DNA of 28,405 nucleotides from Candidatus Saccharibacteria bacterium UBA6039 (GTDB taxonomy: Bacteria; Patescibacteriota; Saccharimonadia; Saccharimonadales; Saccharimonadaceae): NCBI GenBank assembly GCA_002427805.1, contig DIZB01000012.1:10993-39397 (forward strand). The letters are read 5' to 3'. A program made the translations under genes and the position numbers. The stretch's first letter is position 1. Every line of letters begins with the position of its first letter. Positions 1 to 7,379 of this stretch are shown in pieces. Under the pieces are notes generated by a model. The model did not search any database, was not told where the DNA came from, and saw only the letters and a list, made by a program, of their open reading frames with translations.

Positions 1-9
1 AGGGAAAAT

Positions 10-309
10 ATGTTAGACGTTTTTATTACATCTCGGGTGCGACGCAAGATTGTAGTGGTATATGCCAAGTATCCAGATTTTCGTACTCACGTGCGTGGAC
101 TCGCCAAATTGATCAAAGAAGACCCAGGAAATATCCAACGAGAACTCAAACGTCTTGAAAAAGTGGGCTTCCTTACCAGCGAAAAACAGGGTAACACCAA
201 GATCTACGCAACAAATAAGCAGTTCCCTATCTTTAAAGAGCTACAGAGTATTGTTATAAAATCACAACAACAGGCGGGACGTCCAAAGCGATCCACCTCA
301 GATCTTTAA
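10..309 (+). CDS. Winged helix-turn-helix transcriptional regulator (ArsR/MarR-like), small
   Basis: This 99-residue protein looks like a stand-alone DNA-binding winged helix. After a basic N-terminal helix, a helix-turn-helix (about residues 28-50: LAKLIKEDPGNIQRELKRLE) is followed by a wing with the typical pattern GFL-S-KQGNTKIY (about 53-67). It then ends in a basic tail. No effector-binding domain or metal-binding cysteines are present. An AGGGAA ribosome-binding site lies at positions 1-6. The stop codon is one base from the recJ start, so the two are probably co-transcribed and translationally coupled. Its target cannot be deduced from the sequence. The fold call is fairly secure; the family (ArsR, MarR or a nucleotidyltransferase-associated HTH) is not. 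Confidence 0.75.
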   Translation: MLDVFITSRVRRKIVVVYAKYPDFRTHVRGLAKLIKEDPGNIQRELKRLEKVGFLTSEKQGNTKIYATNKQFPIFKELQSIVIKSQQQAGRPKRSTSDL

Positions 310-310
310 G

Positions 311-1942
311 ATGTCTCTCTTTCAAAAAATTATGGCCGCCCGCGGTCTGACAGGCGACGAAGTCGCCACTTTTTTATTACCCGACTATGAAAAAAAACAC
401 GACCCGTTCTTGTTGCCTGACATGGAGAAGGCCGTAAAGCGACTTGTGCAGGCCCGCAAAAAGCAGGAAAAAATCATGATCTATGGTGATTATGATATCG
501 ATGGACTCACTGCGACGACCCTGCTGATTGATGCTTTTCACTCATTTGGCTTTGAACATGTGCAGAGTTTCATCCCGAATCGGTTTGTCGAAGGCTATGG
601 CCTCACGATAGACGCTGTTGAAACGATCGCTAGCGCCGGAACCCAACTGATCGTGACCGTCGACTGTGGAAGTTTGAGCCATAAAGAAATCGTACGGGCG
701 GGTGAACTTGGGGTTGAGGTTGTCGTGACAGACCATCACAACGTGAGCGAACAGCAGCCACCAGCAGTTGCTGTTGTGAACCCAAAACGAAAAGACCACA
801 GCTATCCATTTATCGATCTTGCAGGTGTAGGTGTAGCTTTTAAACTAGTCCAGGCACTGCAAACAAAGCTCGAAGGTCTGCCGCTTGGTAGTGAAAAGTG
901 GTTGCTTGATCTTGTAGCGCTTGGGACGGTTTGTGACGTTGTATCGCTCGTTGATGAGAACAGGACCAATGTGTATTGGGGTTTAAAGGTGCTTGCGAAG
1001 ACCAGACGACCGGGTCTGAAGGCGCTGATGGCGGTTGCACGGGTTGAGCTGAACACACTTAACAGTCGCTCACTAGGCTTTGCGCTAGGGCCACGAATGA
1101 ATGCAGCCGGACGGCTTGAGACAGCTCGTCATAGCCTAGATATGCTGTTGGCTGAGGCTGAAGAGACTGCGTATGAGAAGGCAGAGCAACTGGACGCACT
1201 TAATCAAGCTAGGCGATCCGATCAGGATGTTATTTTTAAAGAAGCGATTATTCAAGCAGAAACATATAAGAACGATCCAGTACTCGTGCTCAGTGGGGCG
1301 GATTGGAATCACGGTATTGTTGGTATTGTCGCGGCAAAGATTTTAGAGAAATATAAAAAGCCGACCTATGTTTTGCAGGAAATGGGAGAGCACGCCAAAG
1401 GATCAGCGCGAAGCTTTGGTGGATTTAGTGCTGTTGCCGCTATTCGCGCTAGCGATGACATTATCACGAAAGGTGGTGGCCATACGCTCGCGGCTGGTGT
1501 GACACTGCCAATGGCCAATATTGATGCGTTTCGAAAGCGCGTTAATGAATTTTATAAAAGCCTCAAGCTGACAAACCAAGAATCACTCCTGCTTGCGAAG
1601 GCCGATGTGACGATCGATGATTTATCTGACGTAACAGAGTCGCTAATTGATGAACTGTCACAGCTTGAGCCATTTGGTAGTGGGAATCCAGAGCCAATCT
1701 TACGGCTTGAGAACGTCGTTGTGACCGATAAGCGTTTGATGGGTGCAGATAATCAGCACGTTAAGCTAGAGATCAAAGATAAGCTTGGCAAACGTATGCA
1801 AGTTCTCGCATTTAGCGCACCGGCGCATTTTTTTGTCGAGCCAGGCGAGCAGGTGAGCATTTTATTTCAACCGAATATCAATGAGTGGCAGGGGAGGCGT
1901 AGTGTTGAAGGGCGGCTATTACATGTTGAGACTCTCGATTAA
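311..1942 (+). CDS. recJ: Single-stranded-DNA-specific 5'-3' exonuclease RecJ
   Basis: RecJ degrades single-stranded DNA 5'-3' in recombination and mismatch repair. The DHH phosphoesterase motifs are all visible: DYDIDG (about residues 60-65), TVDCG (116-120) and the signature DHH (141-143). They are followed by GPRMNAAGR (260-268). The DHHA1 domain carries GSARS (364-368) and GGGHTLAAG (388-396), and a C-terminal OB-like part follows (VVVTDKRLMGADNQHVKLEI). At 543 residues it is close to the usual 550-580. The ATG lies one base after the upstream regulator's stop and has no clear ribosome-binding site, which suggests translational coupling. No motif is missing, so the protein should be active. 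The identification is secure. Confidence 0.96.
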   Translation: MSLFQKIMAARGLTGDEVATFLLPDYEKKHDPFLLPDMEKAVKRLVQARKKQEKIMIYGDYDIDGLTATTLLIDAFHSFGFEHVQSFIPNRFVEGYGLTIDAVETIASAGTQLIVTVDCGSLSHKEIVRAGELGVEVVVTDHHNVSEQQPPAVAVVNPKRKDHSYPFIDLAGVGVAFKLVQALQTKLEGLPLGSEKWLLDLVALGTVCDVVSLVDENRTNVYWGLKVLAKTRRPGLKALMAVARVELNTLNSRSLGFALGPRMNAAGRLETARHSLDMLLAEAEETAYEKAEQLDALNQARRSDQDVIFKEAIIQAETYKNDPVLVLSGADWNHGIVGIVAAKILEKYKKPTYVLQEMGEHAKGSARSFGGFSAVAAIRASDDIITKGGGHTLAAGVTLPMANIDAFRKRVNEFYKSLKLTNQESLLLAKADVTIDDLSDVTESLIDELSQLEPFGSGNPEPILRLENVVVTDKRLMGADNQHVKLEIKDKLGKRMQVLAFSAPAHFFVEPGEQVSILFQPNINEWQGRRSVEGRLLHVETLD

Positions 1943-2087
1943 TCGCTTGAACGCTAATCACGGGTGACGTGAGGTGGGGCAACCCCCAAATTGTTTATGT
2001 AACCATAGAAATTTTTAGGGGCGGATCAAGCGGCAGGACCCGGCCAAAGTGAATGACTGTCGCCCGTCGATAGGTGTCTCGCAAGTA
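1943..2087 (+). other. Structured intergenic region between recJ and rpsU, function unknown
   Basis: This 145-base gap is richer in GC and in self-complementarity than its surroundings. CGCTTGA (1944-1950) is exactly complementary to TCAAGCG (2026-2032), closing an 83-base domain. Inside it, GGGGCAACCCC (near 1976-1986) is a perfect 4-bp hairpin. Nothing here matches a tRNA, SRP RNA, tmRNA or a riboswitch I know, and no open reading frame is convincing. It may be a 3' UTR of recJ, a small RNA, or a degraded remnant. Confidence 0.4.
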
Positions 2088-2116
2088 TTGCACCAGAGGC
2101 TATTCTCTGTTACAAT
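2088..2116 (+). promoter_or_regulatory. Sigma70-type promoter of rpsU
   Basis: TTGCAC (2088-2093), a 17-bp spacer and TACAAT (2111-2116) form a near-consensus promoter. The expected transcription start is about 2123, two bases before the rpsU ATG at 2125, so the mRNA should be essentially leaderless. The same TTGCAC-17-TACAAT arrangement precedes rplU in this window. Confidence 0.85.
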
Positions 2117-2124
2117 ACGTCCAT

Positions 2125-2340
2125 ATGGTACAAGTAACACGTAAAGATGAACGAGAAGCAAACGAGAATATTATTCGTCGTTTCAACCGCAAAGTTTTGC
2201 AGAGCGGTGTTTTAGCTGAAGCTAAAGCATCACTTCGATTTGAAAAACCAATCAGCAAGACTGAGCGTCGCGTGAAAGCGATTATTCGCAAAGAACGCAA
2301 AGCCGACAAACTACAAAAAGCGCGTCTAGGACTCCGTTAA
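2125..2340 (+). CDS. rpsU: 30S ribosomal protein bS21
   Basis: bS21 sits on the 30S platform near the anti-Shine-Dalgarno end of 16S rRNA and helps initiation. The 71-residue protein begins MVQVTRKDEREANENIIRRF and shows the family pattern of a basic helix pair. An F-R-F-K-like element (RRFNRKVLQSG, about residues 18-28) is followed by the Lys/Arg-rich C-terminus. An in-frame ATG at 2074 would add 17 unrelated residues and lies upstream of the promoter's -35 box, so the start at 2125 was chosen. The gene heads a cluster with yqeY, adk and map; rpsU-yqeY adjacency is also common in other bacteria. The identification is secure. Confidence 0.93.
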   Translation: MVQVTRKDEREANENIIRRFNRKVLQSGVLAEAKASLRFEKPISKTERRVKAIIRKERKADKLQKARLGLR

Positions 2341-2342
2341 TA

Positions 2343-2795
2343 GTGGCTCTTAAGGAGCAAATCGATATCGATCTTAAAGCCGCCTTATTAGGCGGCGATC
2401 GTTTTAAAGGTGAAGTTTTACGTGGCCTGAAGGCTGCAATTCTCAACGAAGAAGTAGCAAAGAGCCTCCGCGAAGAGGGCCTTAGCGACGATGCGATTGA
2501 GCAACTCATTTCTCGTGAGATTAAAAAACGTAACGATAGCGCGACTCAGTACGACGCAGCTAATCGCCCTGAACTCTCAGAGACTGAACGCAAAGAAGCG
2601 GCGATCTTGGCAGAATATCAGGCCGAACAACTGAGTGAAGCTGATATTAAAGTCGTGGTTGATCGTGTCATCGCTGAGCAAGCCGCCGTCTCGATGGCTC
2701 AAATGGGTCAGGTGATCGGTGCAGTCAAAAAAGAACTTGGCAACAGTGCCGACGGATCACTTATCGCTCAACTTGTTAAAAACGCGTTACAATAA
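2343..2795 (+). CDS. GatB/YqeY domain protein
   Basis: This is a 150-residue free-standing GatB/YqeY protein. The family is homologous to the tRNA-binding C-terminal domain of the amidotransferase subunit GatB, but the exact role of YqeY is not established. The sequence starts MALKEQIDIDLKAALLGGD and contains the typical VLRGLKAAILNEE and DDAIEQLISREIKKRNDSA helices. It ends in the small helical domain with MGQVIGAVKKELG. It uses a GTG start two bases after the rpsU stop, so the two are probably one transcript. Its length matches the family norm of about 148 residues. Nothing is unusual apart from the GTG start. Confidence 0.92.
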   Translation: MALKEQIDIDLKAALLGGDRFKGEVLRGLKAAILNEEVAKSLREEGLSDDAIEQLISREIKKRNDSATQYDAANRPELSETERKEAAILAEYQAEQLSEADIKVVVDRVIAEQAAVSMAQMGQVIGAVKKELGNSADGSLIAQLVKNALQ

Positions 2796-2814
2796 AAGCA
2801 AAAGGGGAACAGCA

Positions 2815-3360
2815 ATGATTGTATTTTTTGGTCCAGCAGGAAGCGGCAAAAGCGTACAGGGGCAAATACTTGCCGCACGCCAAGGTTGGCGCTGGTTGAG
2901 CTCCGGACAACTCCTACGCGATAGTCACGATCTTGAAATTCTAGAGGGTCTTCGAACAGGTAAGCTCACTTCTACAGACACTGTTAACAAAGTTGTCGGT
3001 GACGCACTGAAGCGAGCGACGAACGTCGATAGAGTCATTCTTGATGGCTATCCGCGACTGCTCGAACAAGCCGAGTGGCTCGTCAATAGTCAGCCTGACC
3101 ATGGTCATGCAATCAGCCTTGCTGTTGTAATTGAAGTACCGCGCGCAGAACTGATGAAACGTCTTGAAGTACGTGGTCGTAATGATGACACGCCTGATGC
3201 TATCGATGAACGTCTCAAGATCTACCGCCAAGAAGTTTATCCGATTCTTAATTTCCTGACTGAGAAAAACGTTCCGATTGCCCACATAGATGGCAACGGT
3301 ACGGTTGGCCAAGTGCACGATAAGATCATTGAAGAGCTTCACGCCCACAAAATTATATGA
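2815..3360 (+). CDS. adk: Adenylate kinase, short form lacking the LID domain
   Basis: Adenylate kinase interconverts ATP + AMP and 2 ADP in the cytoplasm. The P-loop GPAGSGKS lies at residues 6-13 and LSSGQLLR, the AMP-binding helix, at about 27-34. ILDGYPR (about 81-87) and the arginine-rich RLEVRGRNDD segment follow. The roughly 30-residue LID/zinc insertion found between the two arginine motifs of long-form enzymes is absent, giving 181 residues instead of about 215. The start at 2815 was chosen over an in-frame ATG at 2719. It follows a good AAGGGG ribosome-binding site (2802-2807), and the upstream start would lie deep inside yqeY. The gene overlaps map by ATGA. Other P-loop nucleotide kinases are less likely given the DGYPR motif. 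Confidence 0.9.
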   Translation: MIVFFGPAGSGKSVQGQILAARQGWRWLSSGQLLRDSHDLEILEGLRTGKLTSTDTVNKVVGDALKRATNVDRVILDGYPRLLEQAEWLVNSQPDHGHAISLAVVIEVPRAELMKRLEVRGRNDDTPDAIDERLKIYRQEVYPILNFLTEKNVPIAHIDGNGTVGQVHDKIIEELHAHKII

Positions 3361-4112
3361 GCCAACGATCTAAAACGACTGATGAAATACAAGCTATGCG
3401 TGAAGGCGGTAAGATTTTAGCGACAATTTTTGAAGGTTTAAAAGAGCGCATCGTTCCAGGAGTGAGCGAAAAAGAGCTCGATGCTTGGGTAGATAGTGAA
3501 ATTAAAGCCCGCGGTGCAGTTGCAACCTACAAAACGAGTGAAGTAAACTTCCCAGCTGCTATTTGTATATCCGTTAACGAACAAATTGTGCACAGTATTC
3601 CGACAGATTACCGGCTTGAAGCTGGTGATATTGCTAGCTTTGACCTTGTGATTAGCTATAAAGGAATGAAAACGGATAGCGCGTTCTCCGTTATTGTTGG
3701 CGAAAAACCAAGTGGTGCGAAGAAACACCTTCTGAGCCTGACCGAGCGTAGTCTATATGCGGGCATCGATGCCATTAAAGGACCAACTTACACGGGTGAT
3801 ATCGGTGCAGCGGTTGAAAAAGTACTCGCAAGCGGCAAACTAGGCATTATTCGAGATCTTGTTGGACATGGAGTAGGGCATGAGATGCACCAAGAACCAG
3901 AAGTACCTAACTGGGGGAAAAGGGGCACAGGCGTCCTTTTGCAGCCTGGCGATACAATCGCTATCGAGCCGATGGCCACACTTGGCGGTTATGCAATTGT
4001 GAGCGAAGATGACGGCTGGACAATTAGTACACGGGACGGTAGTTTAGCTGCTCATTTTGAACATACTGTTCTGGTACTTGAAGATGGTGTCGAAGTCTTA
4101 ACGCGCTTATAG
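3357..4112 (+). CDS. map: Methionine aminopeptidase, type I
   Basis: Map removes the initiator methionine from nascent proteins. All five metal ligands of the pita-bread fold can be placed: D96, D107, H171, E204 and E235. These are almost the same positions as in the E. coli enzyme. Catalytic histidines H79 (EQIVHSIP) and H178 (GHGVGHEMH) are also present. There is no N-terminal zinc-finger or SH3-like extension, so this is the minimal Ia type at 251 residues. The start codon overlaps the adk stop in an ATGA arrangement, consistent with one rpsU-yqeY-adk-map operon. The adk-map pair, usually found in the spc ribosomal-protein cluster, here sits beside rpsU. Confidence 0.96.
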   Translation: MSQRSKTTDEIQAMREGGKILATIFEGLKERIVPGVSEKELDAWVDSEIKARGAVATYKTSEVNFPAAICISVNEQIVHSIPTDYRLEAGDIASFDLVISYKGMKTDSAFSVIVGEKPSGAKKHLLSLTERSLYAGIDAIKGPTYTGDIGAAVEKVLASGKLGIIRDLVGHGVGHEMHQEPEVPNWGKRGTGVLLQPGDTIAIEPMATLGGYAIVSEDDGWTISTRDGSLAAHFEHTVLVLEDGVEVLTRL

Positions 4113-4125
4113 CGAAGCAGGCACT

Positions 4126-4153
4126 TTGCAACTTCAGCCGTAAGCGATATACT
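4126..4153 (+). promoter_or_regulatory. Sigma70-type promoter of ftsA, leaderless arrangement
   Basis: TTGCAA (4126-4131), a 16-bp spacer and TATACT (4148-4153) precede ftsA. The predicted +1 is about 4160, one base before the ATG at 4161, and no ribosome-binding site precedes the start. The -35 box lies just after the map stop codon. Confidence 0.75.
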
Positions 4154-4160
4154 AAGAACC

Positions 4161-5390
4161 ATGCAAGAAAATTCAAGATACGCAGTCGGTATTGATATCG
4201 GTACCACCACTGTTCGCTGTGTTGTCGCTCATATTGATGGTACGACTGGTACACCAACGATTGTTGGTGTAGGTAGTGCTGCCAACAGCGGTATGCGTAA
4301 GGGCACCGTGGTGACGTTAAATGGTCCAGCTCAAGCAATTGACGAAGCACTTGGTGAAGCTGAGCGCATGAGTGGCTATCAGGTGAATGAAGCCACGATG
4401 AGTATTAATGGTACTCACATTGTCAGCACGCACGCTGATGGCATGATTGCAGTTGGTGCTGCGGATCACGAAATTACTCACGATGATCTCGCGCGTATCG
4501 ATGAAGTTGCGACGATTGGTAAAATCCCAGCAAATCGTGAAATTCTTGATGTCGTGCCTCATGCCTACAAGCTTGACGGACAAGATAACATCAAAGATCC
4601 ACTCGGTATGATCGGAACACGCCTTGAAGTTGATGCTCATGTTGTCTCAGCCCTAACGCCACACCTTGTAAATCTTCAAAAAGCAGCTGAATCTGCCAAA
4701 GTGATTCCGCGTTCAGTCATTGTGGCTGGTATCGGTGCAGCTCGCGCAGTTCTTGGCGAGCAACAGCTCGAAAACGGCGTCGCACTAGTTGACATTGGTG
4801 GAGCAACCACGAACATCGCCATCTATGAGGAGGGCGACTTACAGTACCTGGCAGTTCTTCCACTCGGTGGTATCAATATTACCAACGACCTTGCGATTGG
4901 CCTGAAGACTGATCCTGAGATCGCTGAAATTGTGAAAACTCAGCATGCGTCGGGCATGATACGTCCAGATAATGCCGGTATCAGCATCAAACACGCTGGC
5001 GAGATCTTCTCATTTGAAACGAAAGATATCGATGAGATTGTTGAAGCGCGTCTTGAAGAGATTTTTGAGGCAGTTCAAAGAGAGTTCAAACGGGCAGGAC
5101 GTGCTGGTAAATTACCAAGTGGCATCGTCCTGACGGGTGGTACTGCACAACTAAAAGGAATTGTTGACTATGCAAAAGAATATCTTGGCCTTGCCGCGCG
5201 AATCGGCAAGACATCTGGCTATGGCGGTGTTGCAGATAACATTGAAAAGCCACAGTTTGCGACAGCCGTTGGACTGATGTTAATTGACGCAGGAGCAGGT
5301 GACGCGCATGGTCATGGCAAGCAATCCAATCTATCACTTAAGCGTGCAGGCGGACTTTTGTCTACATTTTTTGCTCGCTTCAAGGCATAG
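4161..5390 (+). CDS. ftsA: Cell division protein FtsA
   Basis: FtsA is the actin-like ATPase that tethers FtsZ to the membrane. The phosphate-1 motif VGIDIGTTTVRCVV lies at about residues 9-22. The SHS2-like 1C domain follows (NEATMSINGTHI), then phosphate-2 ALVDIGGATTNIAIY and the adenosine motif IVLTGGTAQLKGI. The C-terminal end (LLSTFFARFKA) is a short amphipathic helix of the kind FtsA uses for membrane binding. The length of 409 residues is normal. The gene stands directly upstream of ftsZ, but ftsQ and the mur genes that usually precede it in the dcw cluster are absent. The start follows a -10 box by only seven bases, suggesting leaderless translation. Confidence 0.95.
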   Translation: MQENSRYAVGIDIGTTTVRCVVAHIDGTTGTPTIVGVGSAANSGMRKGTVVTLNGPAQAIDEALGEAERMSGYQVNEATMSINGTHIVSTHADGMIAVGAADHEITHDDLARIDEVATIGKIPANREILDVVPHAYKLDGQDNIKDPLGMIGTRLEVDAHVVSALTPHLVNLQKAAESAKVIPRSVIVAGIGAARAVLGEQQLENGVALVDIGGATTNIAIYEEGDLQYLAVLPLGGINITNDLAIGLKTDPEIAEIVKTQHASGMIRPDNAGISIKHAGEIFSFETKDIDEIVEARLEEIFEAVQREFKRAGRAGKLPSGIVLTGGTAQLKGIVDYAKEYLGLAARIGKTSGYGGVADNIEKPQFATAVGLMLIDAGAGDAHGHGKQSNLSLKRAGGLLSTFFARFKA

Positions 5391-5408
5391 TATTTTTTTT
5401 GTTCAGAG

Positions 5409-5417
5409 TGGTATACT
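5409..5417 (+). promoter_or_regulatory. Extended -10 promoter of ftsZ
   Basis: TGgTATACT (5409-5417) is an extended -10 element lying just after ftsA; no good -35 is visible. Predicted +1 is about 5424, giving a leader of about 30 bases with an AAGGGAG ribosome-binding site (5436-5442). ftsZ can therefore be transcribed independently of ftsA. Confidence 0.65.
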
Positions 5418-5453
5418 AAGTACAGAAGAAGAACCAAGGGAGATTACAGATAC

Positions 5454-6650
5454 ATGCCTGAAGTAAAACCAAGCGATATACAAACGTTTGCGAGCATCAA
5501 AGTTGTTGGTGTTGGTGGCGCAGGCGGTAGTGCCGTCAACCGTATGAAGGATGCTGGGCTCACTGGTGTGCAATTTATTGCGATGAACACTGACGCGCAG
5601 GCACTCCACAACTCTAAAGCAGATATTAAACTTCACCTCGGACACGCGACTACCGGTGGTCTTGGTGCTGGCGCTGACCCAACAACAGGTGAAGCTGCCG
5701 CAAATGAATCACGTGATGATATCCGCGAGGCACTTAGTGGTGCGGACATGGTATTTGTGACAATTGGTGCTGGTGGTGGAACAGGGAGTGGTGCCGGGCA
5801 CATTGTTGCTGAGATTGCTCGTGATCTTGGAATCCTTGTCGTTGGTGTTGCAACCAAGCCATTTAGTTTTGAAGGCGAAAAGCGTCGTCAGAATGCCGAA
5901 TGGGCAATTGCACAACTTGGTCGTCAAGTCGATACACTCATTACGATTCCAAATGATCGACTTCTGCAGACAATCGATCGTCGTACGCCACTGCTTGAAA
6001 CCTTCAAGATTGCTGACGATGTTCTCCGTCAGGGTGTACAGGGTATTTCAGAGCTTATTACTGAACATGGCCTGATTAACCTCGACTTTGCCGATGTGAA
6101 GGCGATTATGAGTAACGCTGGCTCAGCTCTTATGGGTATTGGACGTGCCAGTGGTGATAACCGTGCACTTCAGGCTGCTCAACAAGCCATTGAATCACCA
6201 CTTATTGAAGTGTCGATTGATGGTGCGAAGGGAGTTCTGTTTAACGTGACCGGTGGTTACGACATGAGCATGAGTGAAATCCAGGAAGCTGCAGAGATCA
6301 TCACGAGTGCTGTATCGCCAGATGCAAATATTATCTTTGGTGCAACGCTGAAGCCTGATCTTGAAGACGAACTGATCATTACGGTGATTGCAACAGGGTT
6401 TGATTCTGCGTATTTCCACCAAAAGCCAGAAGTAGACGAAGAGTCAACTCCACATATTTCTCGCGTGAGTGACGATGCAGTTGATGCAATTGACCTTGAT
6501 CTTGATCACGCTGATTCAGCTGCGGCTTTCTCGGAAGAAACACCGCATGATATCTGGAATCAGCCAAACGAAGACGAAGAAGAGTCGGACACACCAGCCT
6601 TCCTTCGTCGTCGCAAGAAGAACAAAAAGTCTCACGATAAGGAGTCTTAG
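5454..6650 (+). CDS. ftsZ: Cell division protein FtsZ
   Basis: FtsZ is the tubulin-like GTPase that forms the division ring. The N-terminal nucleotide-binding pattern VGVGGAGGSAVNRM lies at about residues 18-31. The tubulin signature GGGTGSG is at 107-113, and the T7 loop NLDFADVKAIM carries the catalytic aspartate. After the GTPase core, an acidic, probably disordered linker (residues about 325-378, rich in D, E and S) leads to a C-terminal DTPAFLRRRKK peptide. That peptide matches the conserved tail that binds FtsA. The length of 398 residues is typical. The gene is followed five bases later by the nrdR-like gene, so the two are probably co-transcribed. Confidence 0.97.
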   Translation: MPEVKPSDIQTFASIKVVGVGGAGGSAVNRMKDAGLTGVQFIAMNTDAQALHNSKADIKLHLGHATTGGLGAGADPTTGEAAANESRDDIREALSGADMVFVTIGAGGGTGSGAGHIVAEIARDLGILVVGVATKPFSFEGEKRRQNAEWAIAQLGRQVDTLITIPNDRLLQTIDRRTPLLETFKIADDVLRQGVQGISELITEHGLINLDFADVKAIMSNAGSALMGIGRASGDNRALQAAQQAIESPLIEVSIDGAKGVLFNVTGGYDMSMSEIQEAAEIITSAVSPDANIIFGATLKPDLEDELIITVIATGFDSAYFHQKPEVDEESTPHISRVSDDAVDAIDLDLDHADSAAAFSEETPHDIWNQPNEDEEESDTPAFLRRRKKNKKSHDKES

Positions 6651-6655
6651 GAGCG

Positions 6656-7111
6656 ATGGCAAAGTACAACATTGGCGATAGCCGCGTTATTGAATCACGT
6701 GAAGTGAGCGATGGTGTCACAATTCGACGCCGCCGCGAATCACCTGACGGTAAGCGTTTTACCACCTATGAACGAGTAGAGAAGCCAAACCTTGCTGTCA
6801 TCAAAAAAGATGGTGCTCGCGAACTGTTTGACCGTGACAAACTTTCAAATGCGATTAAGCGTTCAGTCGGTAAATTCTTCGCATCAGAGGTAGAAGTAGA
6901 AGAAATGATTGCTGAAATTGAAGATGCACTCTATGCGATTGGTGAAAATGAGATCACTTCAAAGCAAATTGGCGACAAGGTGCTTGATGAGCTTGCCGTT
7001 CGAAATGAAGTAGCCTACGTTCGATTTGCCAGTGTCTATCATGAATTTAAAACGCTTGATGACTTCGTGAAGATCCTCGAACAACGTCGTCACCGATCGA
7101 CAGAGGGTTAA
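6656..7111 (+). CDS. nrdR: NrdR-like ATP-cone protein with a cysteine-free N-terminal domain
   Basis: NrdR represses ribonucleotide reductase genes. It normally has a four-cysteine zinc ribbon followed by an ATP-cone that senses ATP and dATP. Here the ribbon scaffold is recognisable (VIESREVSDG, RRRRESPDGKRFTTYERVE, about residues 11-42). The CPxC and CxxC ligands are missing, however, and the 151-residue protein has no cysteine at all. The ATP-cone (about 45-135) is well preserved, with VIKKDGARELFDRDKLSNAI and the EVAYVRFASVYHEF signature. The start follows AGGAG at 6650-6654. It sits directly behind ftsZ. It may be a repressor that folds without zinc, or an ATP-cone protein that no longer binds DNA through a ribbon. 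Confidence 0.8.
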   Translation: MAKYNIGDSRVIESREVSDGVTIRRRRESPDGKRFTTYERVEKPNLAVIKKDGARELFDRDKLSNAIKRSVGKFFASEVEVEEMIAEIEDALYAIGENEITSKQIGDKVLDELAVRNEVAYVRFASVYHEFKTLDDFVKILEQRRHRSTEG

Positions 7112-7118
7112 ATTACAC

Positions 7119-7379
7119 GTGAAGGTGGTTATCGTCTATAAAAATGAGAGCGATACTGCTCGCGATGTGCTTGATTTTTTACGTGACTTTGAGCGCCAAA
7201 CGGGCCATGTCCTTGAGACGCTAGAGCCAGATTCACCTGAGGGCATTCAATTTTGCACGGCCTACGATATCGTAGAGTATCCGACTGTGATTGCGCTTTC
7301 AGATGATAGTCACATGCTCAATAGCTGGTCGGGTGTGCCGTTACCAACGATAAGTGAGGTAAGTTTCTATGTTCAGTAA
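7119..7379 (+). CDS. Small thioredoxin-fold protein without a CXXC motif
   Basis: This 86-residue protein has the outline of a thioredoxin or glutaredoxin fold. A first strand VVIVYKNES leads into a helix at about residues 10-27, and a strand with the cis-proline motif EYPTVIAL lies at about 53-60. The position where CXXC would sit reads NESDTAR, so it cannot act as a dithiol oxidoreductase. The only cysteine is C46 (QFCTAYDI). It uses a GTG start; a GAGGG lies about 11 bases upstream. Its stop overlaps the start of the VKOR gene by 11 bases, implying coupled expression and perhaps a partner or accessory role in disulfide chemistry. The fold is inferred from pattern only. Confidence 0.6.
   Translation: MKVVIVYKNESDTARDVLDFLRDFERQTGHVLETLEPDSPEGIQFCTAYDIVEYPTVIALSDDSHMLNSWSGVPLPTISEVSFYVQ

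Noticed and set aside
6691..7121. CACGTG cores (for example near 6696 and 7117) as parS sites for ParB
   Set aside because: The flanks do not match the TGTTTCACGTGAAACA consensus, and one of the two lies inside a coding region.
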